Part shown: positions 25,829-37,400 of the stretch, piece after piece
Numbering within the stretch: position 1 is the stretch's first letter
How the letters are laid out: every line of letters starts with the position of its first letter
DNA from: Astrocystis sublimbata
Lineage: Eukaryota; Ascomycota; Sordariomycetes; Xylariales; Xylariaceae
Reading direction: 5' to 3'
Length of the DNA stretch: 64,000 bases
Assembly: GCA_022453515.1 (NCBI GenBank)
Contig: JAJNNY010000010.1
Location: 496,001-560,000 of the forward strand
Notes under the pieces: generated by a model
The model's database searches: none
Seen by the model: the letters and a program-made list of their open reading frames with translations, nothing else
What the model was told of the DNA's origin: nothing
Program-made: the position numbers and the translations under genes

Positions 25829-26692
25829 CATCGTCATGAGCTGCTCAGTCCATTTTGTCTGGACACCCCTTTCAATTTAGATCATACCTGCATATCTTGG
25901 AGTCTGTTGTTTGTATGATGGGTCAATCTGTTTTCATTTCCAATTGGACGGAGTTAAGGTCACGGTTTCTACGGCGGCGAAATGGAAGCGTTTGCTCTTT
26001 TTACGATTGTCTGTTTGTTGCATCTTTGCCGGTCGGACAGGGATTCTGTGTATGACTATTCTGAGAGATACCCAGTGCGGACACCTGAGGAGGAGGTGCA
26101 TTCGCATTACAAAGTCCATGGCCCCCTTGGCGGATATAGACTTGGATTCTTGATCGAAGAATCATCTGACCATCAAACATTGATGGATGGAAGACGAGAT
26201 CAAAGACCTCTCTAGAGGAATACCAGAAAGAAGAACAGAGTGAATGAGGAATTAAGAATTCTGGGCGACATGCACAGAGATGCGCCGAGTTAGACCGTGA
26301 GATCTTTCCTGGAGTTTTATGAATCAAAAAAGGCTACCTGGGAAAAAAGGAAAAGGCAAAAAGGTTTTCGGGTTTTCCAATTTAGAGATAAATACAGATA
26401 AAATCTCCATTCGATTTGCTCATAACCGTACTACCACGCCATGCTTCTGTTCCTTGCTAATGGAACTAGATAGGTTGTGATGCGTACAAAGTGATGATAG
26501 ACTGTTGCTAAGGGGGTGGAGGAGTCACTGCTTGTCTATGAGGATTTGCAGATGCGGCTTGTTGTACATGAGGCATGCTCTACAGATACTCAGGTATGCA
26601 TATATACATGAACGAGGGAGCACCAAGCTCCTTCTGCCCAGTCTACTGCGAAGCAGATATGCTTAAGATCCAATAGGGACACTTGATCCTGT
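25829..26692. other. Intergenic region between convergent genes
   Basis: Contains the 3' regions of the GDS1 gene and of the minus-strand OMS1 gene. No coding sequence, repeat or RNA gene was recognised. Confidence 0.6.
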
Positions 26693-28126
26693 TCAATCCT
26701 TTTTCTTGGGGTCCTCGGGCTTCGGTGACATTGACAGCACAGCAGAATCCGAGAAGGGTGAGAGTTTTGATAGCAAGCTTTGTTTGGGCTGAGGTTGTTG
26801 TTGTTGTTGTGCCGGCTTTTCGGCCTCGGCGACAGCGTCGATGACGCGCAGCTCCACGACGACGTGCGTGCCGGCCGTCGCCCAGCCGGGACGCTCGAGA
26901 CGCACGATCTCGAGCCCTGGGATCTGGCGCGCGGCGGCGTTGACGATGACCTCGATGTCCCGGTTCCACCAGCACCCGAAGCGCTCGTGGTGGGCGCGCG
27001 CGCCGCGGTCCAGGAAGCCGTTGATCAGGTCCCAGACACTGCGGCCGTGCTCGATCAGGATGATACGCCCCGTCCCGGGCTGCAGGGATGAGGCCATGAG
27101 GGAGACGAGGGCGACGGGGTCCCGGACGCTGCAGAGACCGAAGGTCTGGATGATGGTGTCGTATTTCTGGGCGGATGGGCCGGTGGCAAGGACAGGAGGG
27201 GCGGGCAGTACGGTCTGTACGTCGGACTGCAAGAGGCGGATCCGATCCGAGAGGAAGGTGATGAGGTTGAGCCCGCTCTTGCTGCTGTTGGCGGCGGCGA
27301 CCATCATGGCGAATGAAGGCTTCTTGGGTATCTGCTCGGCCATGTGAGGGACGACCTGGTGCATCCGCTGCAGCGCGATGTCCAGCATGCCGGGCGATAT
27401 ATCCACGCCAGTGAAGCTGATCGGGGCGATATCGGATGGCTGCGTCGCGACCCCCTTCTTATCCTTCGCATACGACTTCTGGGCCTTCTTGCGCTCCTCG
27501 GGCGTCATAAGAGTCCAGGTGATGTCGTTCCAGTCGTAGAACTCGAAGTTGCGCCCCGTGCCGATGGCGACCTCGAGCACGTGGCCCCGCGCCAGTCCGG
27601 AGATTTCCCGCCGCAGGCTCGTGATGCCGAACCGCCACTCGGACTTGTCGAGGTGCAGGTCGAATTCGTACGGCGACTGGATGGACGGACGGCCCGTGGG
27701 GGTCTCGGGCTCGCGGCCTAGAGGATAGTGCGGCGCCGGGTCCTGGCGCCAGTACATGGCCAGACTCGCCGTGAAGTAGCCGATGCAGCTTAGGGCGGCG
27801 CCGAAGCCGAGGAGCGCGAACCAACGCTCGCGCACGAGTTTCGCGACGGGCTGCTTCTGGTCCCGCTTCTGTTTCTCCCATTTCTGCCCCTTCTGCTGCT
27901 GCTGTTGCTTCAGCCGTTGCTGTTTGGGCTGCGCGGGTTGGTAAGGGAGGGGCTTCGGGGCCGGCTTCGGTCTCTTGGACGAGGCGTGCCGCCTCGTTGA
28001 GATGTGCCCTATCGTATGCCTCTGGTCTCTGAAAATAGCGAGTCGCTTCATCGCCGGGTGCCGGTAGGTCTGAGAGAAGACCCTTGCGGCCGTGCACGGC
28101 AAGCCACCACCATGTAGGGGTGACAT
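26693..28126 (-). CDS. OMS1: OMS1-like mitochondrial inner-membrane methyltransferase
   Basis: A single exon of 477 residues resembling yeast OMS1, a mitochondrial membrane protein with a class I methyltransferase fold; its overproduction suppresses oxa1 defects. Features: a basic N-terminus suited to mitochondrial import (ATG at 28126; a second Met at residue 26 starts MKRLAIF), a Gln/Lys-rich linker (about 60-97), one transmembrane helix (about 104-124), then the methyltransferase domain with motif I VLEVAIGTGRN (183-193), the acidic VDISPGML block (241-248), IIQTFGLCSV and the RIILIEHGRS strand. The tail is Gln-rich, then lysine-rich. A long antisense frame at 26841-27347 and an overlapping frame at 27459-28097 are shadows of its GC bias. 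The substrate is not known. Confidence 0.92.
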   Translation of the reverse strand: MSPLHGGGLPCTAARVFSQTYRHPAMKRLAIFRDQRHTIGHISTRRHASSKRPKPAPKPLPYQPAQPKQQRLKQQQQQKGQKWEKQKRDQKQPVAKLVRERWFALLGFGAALSCIGYFTASLAMYWRQDPAPHYPLGREPETPTGRPSIQSPYEFDLHLDKSEWRFGITSLRREISGLARGHVLEVAIGTGRNFEFYDWNDITWTLMTPEERKKAQKSYAKDKKGVATQPSDIAPISFTGVDISPGMLDIALQRMHQVVPHMAEQIPKKPSFAMMVAAANSSKSGLNLITFLSDRIRLLQSDVQTVLPAPPVLATGPSAQKYDTIIQTFGLCSVRDPVALVSLMASSLQPGTGRIILIEHGRSVWDLINGFLDRGARAHHERFGCWWNRDIEVIVNAAARQIPGLEIVRLERPGWATAGTHVVVELRVIDAVAEAEKPAQQQQQPQPKQSLLSKLSPFSDSAVLSMSPKPEDPKKKD

Positions 28127-29827
28127 TGTGACGTGGACCTCAGGCGCCTTTGCCTCACCTGTTATGTCTTACTCCTACGAATGACGTAGCAAGAATAAAA
28201 TATATCGACGCCTGCTGGGGCTTGCTTGGTTTCCTTGGTCACATTTGCCGGCCCATCATTTCTTGAATGAGGTTCTCATAAGTAGTCCTGTTCTCCTGCA
28301 TTCAAGAGACGACGTGATAGATGATGCCTTCGTCCGGTAAGTATTCGTGGATTAGTGGGAAGGAATGTCGGTTAGCGACGGTCGGGTCATTCAACTGCCT
28401 GAACGAGGGAGGTGTCAAGACATGGCCTCCAACGCAGGATGTGAGGTGACCTTTTCGAGAATGGCACTCCGGCCTGTCTGTCGTGGGCGAGGAGGGAGGC
28501 TGGCTATAAGTGAGATATTGTTTCTTGGAATATTGAGTGTAGATTTGGTACAGTGTGAGACATTCGTTCTCCCGATAAGGACAGTGCTAACGCCCCGATA
28601 GGTATTTACCCTAGCGGGGCACCTACTAGTACCAAATTGGAGTTAATAGAGGCAGTACTATGTTAGTACGGCAATATTCAATAAACATCGTGCAACTGCA
28701 GTGTACAGTACTCGTAGGTATTGTTTGAACTACCTAGTATGACGTGTACTTAGGCATGCAGGTGAGCTCAGAGTTTATACTTATCGGCCTATTTTTATAG
28801 GTGATATAAAGAAACCAGAGCAGATAGGTCGTGGCTGGAGGTTGACAATTCTCTGAATATAAAACTCTCCATTTTACTCATTTGGGCCTCAGCTGAAAAC
28901 AAAGGCAATAAATAGATCGATCACCTAAGCAACTGAGTAAGTTAGACATTTCAGGGTCTTGAAGCCGTGACATGCACAACATCTAGCAACACCAGACAAT
29001 TAACACAGATTTTAGCTAGCTCGGTTAGCTAGGTGAAAACGCAGGATGAAGCCACAATGTTGTCACAAGCAAGCATTGAAGATGTTCTAGCAATGGGTAA
29101 AGTCCCCACTTGTACCCAAGTATTCCCTTAGCTCACCTCACATGCTGAAAGTAGCCGAGGCTCGCCGGTGTTAGTTAGCCTGTCAGGGTTCGCCGACCCG
29201 AAGAGGCAGGCCTGTCAGTTGTCTCCAGGGCTGTCTCCCTTGAAGTTCTTGGCGCGACCGACGCAATCTCGCAGCTCTCAATGCTCAATGCTCAATTCTC
29301 AATTCTCATGCAGCCAGGCATTATTTACCCCATACTCCATCAGCCTACCCTACCCTACCCCATACCTTATCATCCCTTCACCAACAAACACCACTTACTT
29401 CATTGTCTCCCTTCACTTCGCATACTGCCCTGATTCACTCGCCCTTTTGCGCCACATACACAGCTTCGTCCAGCACCGAATCGCCACCGCGACGACGCTA
29501 CCATTACCACAAGTCGCGTGCTTGCGGGCCCAGCTGAATGTTTGTTTGCTCGAGTCGCCAGGAAACATCCAAACATCACCGGCACCGCCAGACAACATAG
29601 CAGTCCGCGCTTTTCCCGCCATGGTCTGACCCGGCTGCCACCACCCCTAAAACATATCTATCCCTCGCGCACTGCATGTGCTTCTCGAACAGGCGCTGGC
29701 AGGAACACTTGCTATGGTGATACTGTGGTAGAGGGCAGCCCGACTTTTTCTTTGATCTTCCAAGCCGTTGGAGGACGGCCAAAACCGAAGCGGACCACGT
29801 ACTACCAACTGAAACTGCGTCCCCACG
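28127..29827. other. Divergent promoter region between OMS1 and the TMEM135-like gene
   Basis: About 1.7 kb of non-coding DNA between divergently transcribed genes. It has an AT-rich middle (28600-29100), one TACTCGTA word at 28709-28716, a heptamer array at 29277-29311, a CTACC run at about 29345-29361, and a pyrimidine-rich leader up to the ATG. No open frame here is convincing. Confidence 0.6.
29277..29311. repeat. CTCAATG/CTCAATT heptamer array
   Basis: Five tandem heptamers: two CTCAATG, two CTCAATT and one diverged CTCATGC, in the region upstream of the TMEM135-like gene. Confidence 0.85.
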
Positions 29828-31715
29828 ATGTCGAGCAGCTCGAGCCATCCCAGATTAGCCTCCGTGCCTCCTATCGACATACCCAGTTCCGACGCCATGT
29901 CACGCCCGAGAGCCGTCTCGGCGCCCAAGTCCAAATCCGCCTCGGCAGTCGACCCCGTCCTGCGCAACGCATTGCGATACACCATCTCGGCTCGCGAGTA
30001 CGAGACACTTCACAAATATGTCATATCACGCTCACGCGTCCTGCGTAAACGCGCCCCCACCGTCAACACAGTCGAGAAGTACATGAAGGGCGACGGCAAC
30101 CGAAGGGCCTCGATCGCGCGAGACAACCCACCTGTAAAGGGGAAAGGGAAAGAGAAGGCAGCTCTGGGCAGCCCTGCGCCGAGGGCAGGAGGAGGAGGCG
30201 GTGGTGGAGACAGCTACAACGCCCGCGCCATACGACACGCCCTGCGCATATTCGTTGCCACGGGCATAGGAGCGAAGGCCTACGAGATGCTCATTGCACG
30301 GATCAAGGGGCAGCAGGAACCTCCTGCGTCGCAGAAGAAGCAGCCTTTCTACAAGTCTTCACCCCTCCGCCTGTCGCTCTCCCTCTCTACCATCCTACTA
30401 CTCTACCGACTCCTTTTCCGATTTTTCAAGCGCTTAAGGGCCCAGCTGCTCGATCCCACAGCTGCCCCTTTCCGCGAACGCAACCCCCGAACCTCGAACA
30501 CGCTCACATCCCCCTACGCACCCGCCGTTGGTGCCGGTCTCGCCGGCCTGGCGCTGGGCATCTACCCTTCCCAACAGCTGCGCTTGACCATCACCATTTC
30601 CCTCATGTTCCGCGCCCTGGAGTTTGGTTACAACCTGCTAGAAGACGAGGGTTCCATCTGGGGCTTCCGCGCTAGGGCCGGCGGGAACGGGCTGGTGAAG
30701 AGAGAGCGGCCGTGGTGGTTTGGCAGTTGGCTGCTTCAGCCCCTGGCCATGGGACAGCTGCTGCACGCGACCGTGTTCGACCGCGAGAGTTCCCCCGCTG
30801 GTTTCTTCGATTTGATATCCAAGCACATGAATACATATCTTCACGCTGCGCCCCAAAATCTGCCATCGGGTGTGCAGTGGCCAGGTCCGTGGGACATCGT
30901 GGACAGCCTCGCCCAGATGGCCAAGCTCAATTGGCCGTACGTCTACACTTTTCGTTTTCCCGTCCTGAATTCTGCTAACTAGAATCTACAGACCCTTCGT
31001 CTCACCGACTCTGTTCCCCAACGAGCCCACCTTACCAGCAACGCTCACTACTCTAGCGCCTCTCACATCACAGGCCTACCCCATTATCACATCACTGAGC
31101 TGTGCCAGTTTGCACCCAGGTGATCCCTCCTGCCTAAGGACCTATCTCACCTTCTGGGTCCGCTCAGTCCCCCGCCTTGGGCGCTTCTTCATCATCTTCT
31201 ACTCCATGCTCATGTTACCACGCTACAAGCTGCTCTATAACGCACCCTTACACCTCCTGAACCGTCTCCTTTCCAAAGCCCTCCGCCTCACCACCTTCGC
31301 CACGGGCGCCGTGTCCACCGCCTGGGCTAGCATCTGCTTCTTCCAGACCTGGCTCCCGCGCACCTTTCTCCCCACGCAGCGGTTCTTCTTGGGCGGCTTC
31401 CTCGCGGGTCTCTGGGCTTTCGTCGAGCGTAATGAAGGTCGGAGTATCTTCCTATACACGGCCCGCACGAGCGTCGACTCGCTGTGGAAGGTGGGTGTGA
31501 AGAGGCGCTGGTGGCGCGCTATGAAGGGAGGAGACGTATGGCTATTCGCGCTTGCGCTGGCGATCACGGGGGCTGTGTACGAGAGGGACGCAAGGGCGAT
31601 TAGGGAAGCCAATGTGAGGAAGGGTATCAGCTGGTTGAGCGGTACAGGTTTCAGGGATTGGGGCCTTGAAGACGAGGATGAGTTGGAGATGGATGGGACG
31701 AGCAAAGAGGAGTGA
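29828..31715 (+). CDS. TMEM135/PMP52-like integral membrane protein
   Basis: Resembles fungal relatives of TMEM135 (PMP52), a membrane protein of the Tim17/PMP24-related group tied to peroxisomes and mitochondrial dynamics. Exons 29828-30936 and 30992-31715 give 610 residues; the 55-nt intron joins in frame (LNWP/PFVSPT). The N-terminus is polar, Ser-rich and basic, with a Gly run at about 121-127. Hydrophobic stretches lie near residues 181-200, 233-247, 252-270, and in the second exon at FFIIFYSMLMLP, TTFATGAVSTAWASICFF, FFLGGFLAGLWAFVE and WLFALALAITGAVY. The FFLGGFLAGLWAFVE glycine-rich helix resembles the Tim17/PMP24-type repeat. The C-terminus is acidic. Localisation (peroxisome or mitochondrion) is inferred from the family only. 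Confidence 0.85.
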
Positions 31716-32662
31716 TAATGGACGGAAGAATGGTTTCTGAGAGAGCGCTTTGTAAAGCTTGTGATTTGTGCAGGAGTCGGAGCATGGTATGGTTGATATC
31801 CTGGGAGTCATGTGGTTTAGGCATATTCAGCGAGATTACAAGTATTAGTTAATGTTTTATGACAGTATGAATTACCAATCTGTTTCGCTTGCCTTGGCTA
31901 GCAAGGCTCGATGTGTTAATATCGATATCCTGCCATGTCGGCATATAACACATGAAGCTTACTTCATAAGGGGTGAGCAAATAAGCGTGATAGGCTATCA
32001 CAGCTCAGCTAAGGAATGAGTAGCTTATGTTGATATGCGAGCGACTGAACACCCAAACTTAGGATGGGTAAAGAAATCTTCATGCCGATTGGAAGTCCGG
32101 TTACGAGCAGAAGGCTTTCGATGTTCTTATCTGCATTACATGACAGGTGTATTTTGAACTCCTTCCGACGTCACATCGCTCAACGCCTCTTGATCTTTAG
32201 CGCCAGAGCCTTACTCACGCTCCGGTCGCTCACACCGTACATGTCCACATGAGGTCGTATGTGGCGTTTTGCACCTGCTTCAATGGGCCCGTCATCGCAG
32301 GAAAAAGCAGCGCCATTGCTACTCAGCTACCCGCCACGGGCACCTACCTCGCCTAGTTCCTTGCCTCGCCGATCCCTCATGACGCAGGTCGCCTCATTTC
32401 TGTCGGCAGGAAAGCCACGATGTAGCACCGAGCCTGCATTGCTGCTGTCACTTCAATGCGGGGACGGGGCGGGGACAACACGGAGATCGCGGAACATGAG
32501 GTATCATACCATCGACAGAAGGATTTATAAATTCGCCAACGCGTTGGGGTGGAAATCATAAAAGGCGTGGCCCTCGCCCCTATTTTGATGTCGCAATCCT
32601 GAAGACACACGAACCGACTTCACGCTCCTCATCATTTATTTCTCGGGACACAGCCTGTGACT
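31716..32662. other. Intergenic region upstream of the GH30 gene
   Basis: AT-rich first half, GC-richer second half, no gene. The last 150 bp hold TATA-like sequences described separately. No repeats were recognised. Confidence 0.6.
32523..32565 (+). promoter_or_regulatory. TATA-like elements before the GH30 gene
   Basis: Two TATA-like words, TTTATAAAT at about 32524 and CATAAAAGG at about 32557, lie 100-140 bp before the ATG at 32663, a spacing typical of inducible secreted-enzyme genes in filamentous fungi. The assignment rests on sequence and position only. Confidence 0.4.
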
Positions 32663-34406
32663 ATGCATTCTTCCGTCATTGCCCTGCTGGCAGCCAGCCC
32701 GGCTCTCATCGCGGCATCTCCGTCGTCTCTCTCGAGCCGCGCAGCCGTACCAGCCGCTTATGTCACGACCTCTGATCTCACCCACAAGCTGAGCCCAGCC
32801 GCAGCGCCCGTGTCAGGACGCGGGACAGGCGGCGCATCGACCTGGGATCTCACAGTCGACGATACGGCGTCCGGGAACAAGCAGAAGATCATCGGCTTCG
32901 GCGCATCTGTCACAGACGCCACGGTGACCGTGATGAACGCGCTGCCCGCCGACAAGCGCCGCAAGCTGATCCGGGAGCTGCTCACGCAGGACGGGGCCGA
33001 CTTCGGTTTTCTGCGCCACACCATCGCCTCGTCGGACCTGTCGGGTCCCCCGGCGTACACGTACGATGACGCGAGTAATAAAGCGGATCCGAGCCTGCAG
33101 AACTTCAACCTCGGGGACCGGGGCACGGCGATGGCGAAGATGTTGGCGGCTTTCAGGGGCGTCAAGTCGGGGTTGACGATCCTGGGAAGTCCGTGGAGTG
33201 CGCCTGGCTGGATGAAGTTGAACCGGGTGAGTTTAAGTCTTTCATTTTTCTTGCGAGCAATCTATCTTGCCCAGTACACCCACGAGGGAGAATGAGCATG
33301 GTAGAGGTGTTGTGAAGGAAATGGAGAGAAACAAGAAGAGAACATAGACGGAAATATGACAATTTACGTTTACGTCCTGACATCCCATCCCAGGTCCTAA
33401 CCGGCAACGCCAACAACAACCAGCTCGACCCGCAATACTACTCATCCTACGCGCAGTACTTCGTCAAGTACCTGCAAGCGTACAAGGCGAACGGGGCCAC
33501 CATCGACGCCATCACGCTGCAGAACGAGCCGCTGAACAACCAGGGCAACGGGCACGTCACCATGTACCAGTCGGCGGACGAGGCGGCCAAAGTGACGCAG
33601 CAGTACGTCGGCCCGGCCCTCAAGAACGCGGGCTTCGGCAGCACCAGGATCTGGGCGTACGACCACAACACCGACCAGGCGGACTACCCGCGCACGGTAA
33701 TCAATGCGGCCAACAGCTATGTGGACTCGGCGGCGTGGCATTGCTACAATGGTCCAAACTGGGGCGTGCTGACGGATTTCCATAATGCGTATCCGGGGAA
33801 ACATCAGTATATGACCGAGTGTTGGGTAAGTTTTGAACGACCCTTGTTGAATCGTATGATGTCCTGAGCGCCTGGCTGGGAGATGATGAAAGGAAGAGGG
33901 ATCAAGGGTGATGTTTGCTAATCGAGAAATACTTATCCCAGACGTCGTCTAGCACACCCTGGTATCAATCCTCTCAAAACACCATCGGACCGCTGCAGAA
34001 CTGGGCCGAAGGGACCCTGATGTGGACGCTGGGAACATGGACACAGGCCGCCGACGGGACCTTTGGGCCCTACATCCCCGGCGGCTGCGATACATGTCGG
34101 GGGCTCTTCACGGTCGACAAGAACGCGGGGACGTACAGCTACACCATCGACTACTACACGCTGGCGCAGTTCTCCAAGTTCATGCCCAAGGGCGCGACGG
34201 TCCTGGCCGGCACGGGGAGCTACAGCTACGACAACTACCAGGGCATCCAGAGCGTCGCGAGCAGGAACCCAGACGGCACGAAGACGGTGGTCATTGAGAA
34301 CACGTTTGGGAACGATGTCTATGTCACGGTCACGATGAAGGGGGGCAAGGTCTGGAGCGGGAATGCGCTGAGGCAGAGTGTCACGACCTGGGTTTTGCCC
34401 GCTTGA
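32663..34406 (+). CDS. Secreted GH30 endo-beta-1,6-glucanase
   Basis: Predicted glycoside hydrolase family 30, closest in pattern to fungal endo-beta-1,6-glucanases (GH30 subfamily 3), which cut beta-1,6-glucan of fungal cell walls. Exons 32663-33226, 33394-33825 and 33942-34406 give 486 residues, and both introns are phase 0. The N-terminus MHSSVIALLAASPALIAA is a clear signal peptide, so the protein is secreted. Visible landmarks: QKIIGFGASVTDA, GSPWSAPGWMK, the acid/base glutamate in LQNEP (Glu233), the nucleophile in TECW (Glu330) split off at an exon end, NWAEGTLMWTL, and a C-terminal beta domain with IENTFGNDVYVTV. Likely roles are wall remodelling or feeding on other fungi (inference). 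A GTG two codons upstream is not the start. Confidence 0.93.
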
Positions 34407-37400
34407 GCTGGTTCGTGTGGCATATGAGGGTGGGTGGTGGCAGTTGCCTTATTCGCAAATATCAGCAGTAGTTGATGGGTGTCTCTATATCGAAAGAATA
34501 GATGCAATATGGCGAACTCCAAACTCAATATGAAAGACCGAGGGTCTCAGATAGCCAGTCATTTCTAAAGGATCGATGAGTTCTCCCCTACATACACTGT
34601 CCAGAAGCTATGGATCTCACCATAGTAGTTTTATCCGCTAAGTACCAGATTCTGTCAGGCCAAGTATTCAAAGCTCTACCCGGCATCATCTAGCTTACCG
34701 TCTTGCGTTTCCCCTGGCGAGGAACACCCCGCACCAGTGTATGATGTTCCAAGTTAAAACTTGCAGATCTGTCTGTCGGCGTACGTCCAGCGAGTTCCTA
34801 AAATTATATAGATAAATTTGATCCTAAGGGGGTATTCGATCGAGGTGGTACGGCCTAGTAAACGCATAACTTGACAGCTGTGATTTACCTAAGTACATGT
34901 CTGTTCCGCAACATTAAGTTTGGCAATTGGATGTTCTCGTTGGCAATAATTCCTCTTTTCTATTATCTCCTTTTTCTTCGCTTTGGAAAAACCTGTTATA
35001 TGTTTGACAACTTATTACAAAAGTATTTCTTTCCAGCGAAGTCGACAACTTACAAAGTGATAACTTCAGCTCAGCATATTAGTCATTAGCCACATGACGC
35101 GTCCAAATTGTGTAATTATGGATAGACACAGCCACCTCAATTCCGAATCATGTAACTATGATTTAGCTTGTATGACACCCGTGCCTCTGTTTGCTTGTAG
35201 TGGTGGTCTATTTGCTTCCCCTGGCGATCACAAGCTCAGTCTCCCTGGAGTGGCTTGTGATGGATTGATTTTTCGTATCCCACTTGAATTCCAGCGTCAA
35301 ATATGAAGTAAGTTATAGAAATGGGAACGGAGGAGATGTGGTGCGAGGCATTAATGCCTGGACATCGTTACCGTCGATCTGACTATAATGCGTTTCCTTT
35401 CCCGATTAATTATGATGCGCAGTGATTATGAGAGACCATGTGTGGTACGATGTTGGTAGAGTTACTTGTCTTCATGAAGGCATATATATGTTCAGCTTAT
35501 CCACTCAATGGGATTTTGGTTCGCTTAGGAGTATTGTGATATTTGATATGTCTTTAGCAGCGCATTTCATATGATATTGGGGGAGAGATACATCCAGTGT
35601 AGACGAGTGTGATGAATGATTTTTAAGAGATGTTAGTTTCTAGATCCTGACTCTGACACTGGTTATAGATTTTACTCCCTCAACCTGGTGCAAATATAAT
35701 AAATATGGGGTATATATTGTGATAAGAGGGAAGAACAAAAGGGTCGGAGCACACCAGGGGTAAAAGCAGAGTACTTGAGTCAAGTAGCTATGGATTGCGG
35801 TCAACAAACCGGCAAGTGTTCGGAGTATTAGACTAAGTATCACTACAACTGTAACAGCGGCAACATGGAATAGCACTTCCGCTATACTATTGATTTGCCA
35901 CGAGCAATGCAGTTCTATAAATTGTTCTATGAGTGCAAGGCGGTAAATTTGACCGAGAAGGCGACAGTGGTATCAATAATAATTACTCAGAGGTGATTCA
36001 TACGTGAGTTGATCATGTCTTCTGTCAGAACATATATATGACTATGTTTCACGGTCACATACGCCCACGGACTAGACAAAAAAGCAGTCATACATCAGAT
36101 GTCATATGCTGCTGTCTGTCGGACATCTTGGGCATCTAAATCAGATGATTAACACCTTTTCAGCAGGAAGTTCATCGTTCCCAAGAGTGGAAACCACGTG
36201 GCCACATCGACACAGAGATTTCGTTTCAGGGCTGTAACAGCAATCGTGGCACTACATCTAGGAATCCCATCAAGTGACAACACAGGATGAATAGGCTGCT
36301 CTAGAATTACGTGGTGACTGCATGAGTAAGAGAACTGAAGTATGAGCTTACAAGAGCTCATTACCATGCTTTACGAACCGTGGGCGACCAATACAGCCAT
36401 AAAAGACTAAGCCGATAAACCCGAGCTTTCCGGCTGACGACGGCGGCATGCGATCTATGATATTTCCATGGAAATTGGGTGTATGCTATGATATGAATGG
36501 TAACTGGTATCGATCTAGGCTGCAAGAATGCGAAAGAAACCAGTGCGCAATTTCGCGTAGTCACTATTGAGGCCGGAGATAATGGGCTTATGGTAGTGAT
36601 CAACGAGTAGAGATGGTTCTCCATCAATCACAATGATCATATCCTTATCACTGCAGGCATAACAAGGTATACGGACAGCACTTTCTACTCTTATTGGTAA
36701 TCCGGTAATTAGAGTGAGATTCCCGTCTCCGCGAACCTACCCCGTGCGCATAGCCCGGCTAAGGGGGCCGACTGAAATTGCACGGAGCGACAGACTTCCG
36801 TCAAAGCATAAGTAACTCAAGAGTACGGATGTTGTCACGATATTTACATGAAATCTACCCGGGGTCGTGTTGGGTCGAGTGATATTAGTTTATGCATCGT
36901 TGTTGAGACACACGGCTCTCACCAGATGACCGAAGCATCCGACGACTCGATCATCAGTCGTTGAGCCTTTGAAGTGAGAATATGCTTCACGGTACAGACC
37001 CAGGCTTCAGATACATAGTGCAGGATTTTGCTTCGACAACCCTTTTCCAATGAGCGTAGTATTTATGGGATGGGTAAAGTGAGTTGTCTTGTCGCAATCT
37101 GTGACCAATTGTAGATGACAGAAATCTGAGCGCAATTGGCAAGAATAGGCGGACTTCCGGGCGGAGGTTGGAGATAAGGCCAGCAAATGCCAGGTACCCT
37201 GTGCCTGCATCCTGCCATGTGCCCGGCACAACTTACCAATGAAGTCTTGCTAAGCACTCCCAGCATGTGCCCTTTCGACTGCATTCTACGACTCTATTTG
37301 CTAATTTGCAGCTGAGCTGTTCAAAATATGCCAATGTCAGAAGGTCTTGCAACTGTGGTTCAGGTACTTCTGGCATACTGCATGATTACGTTGTGCATCA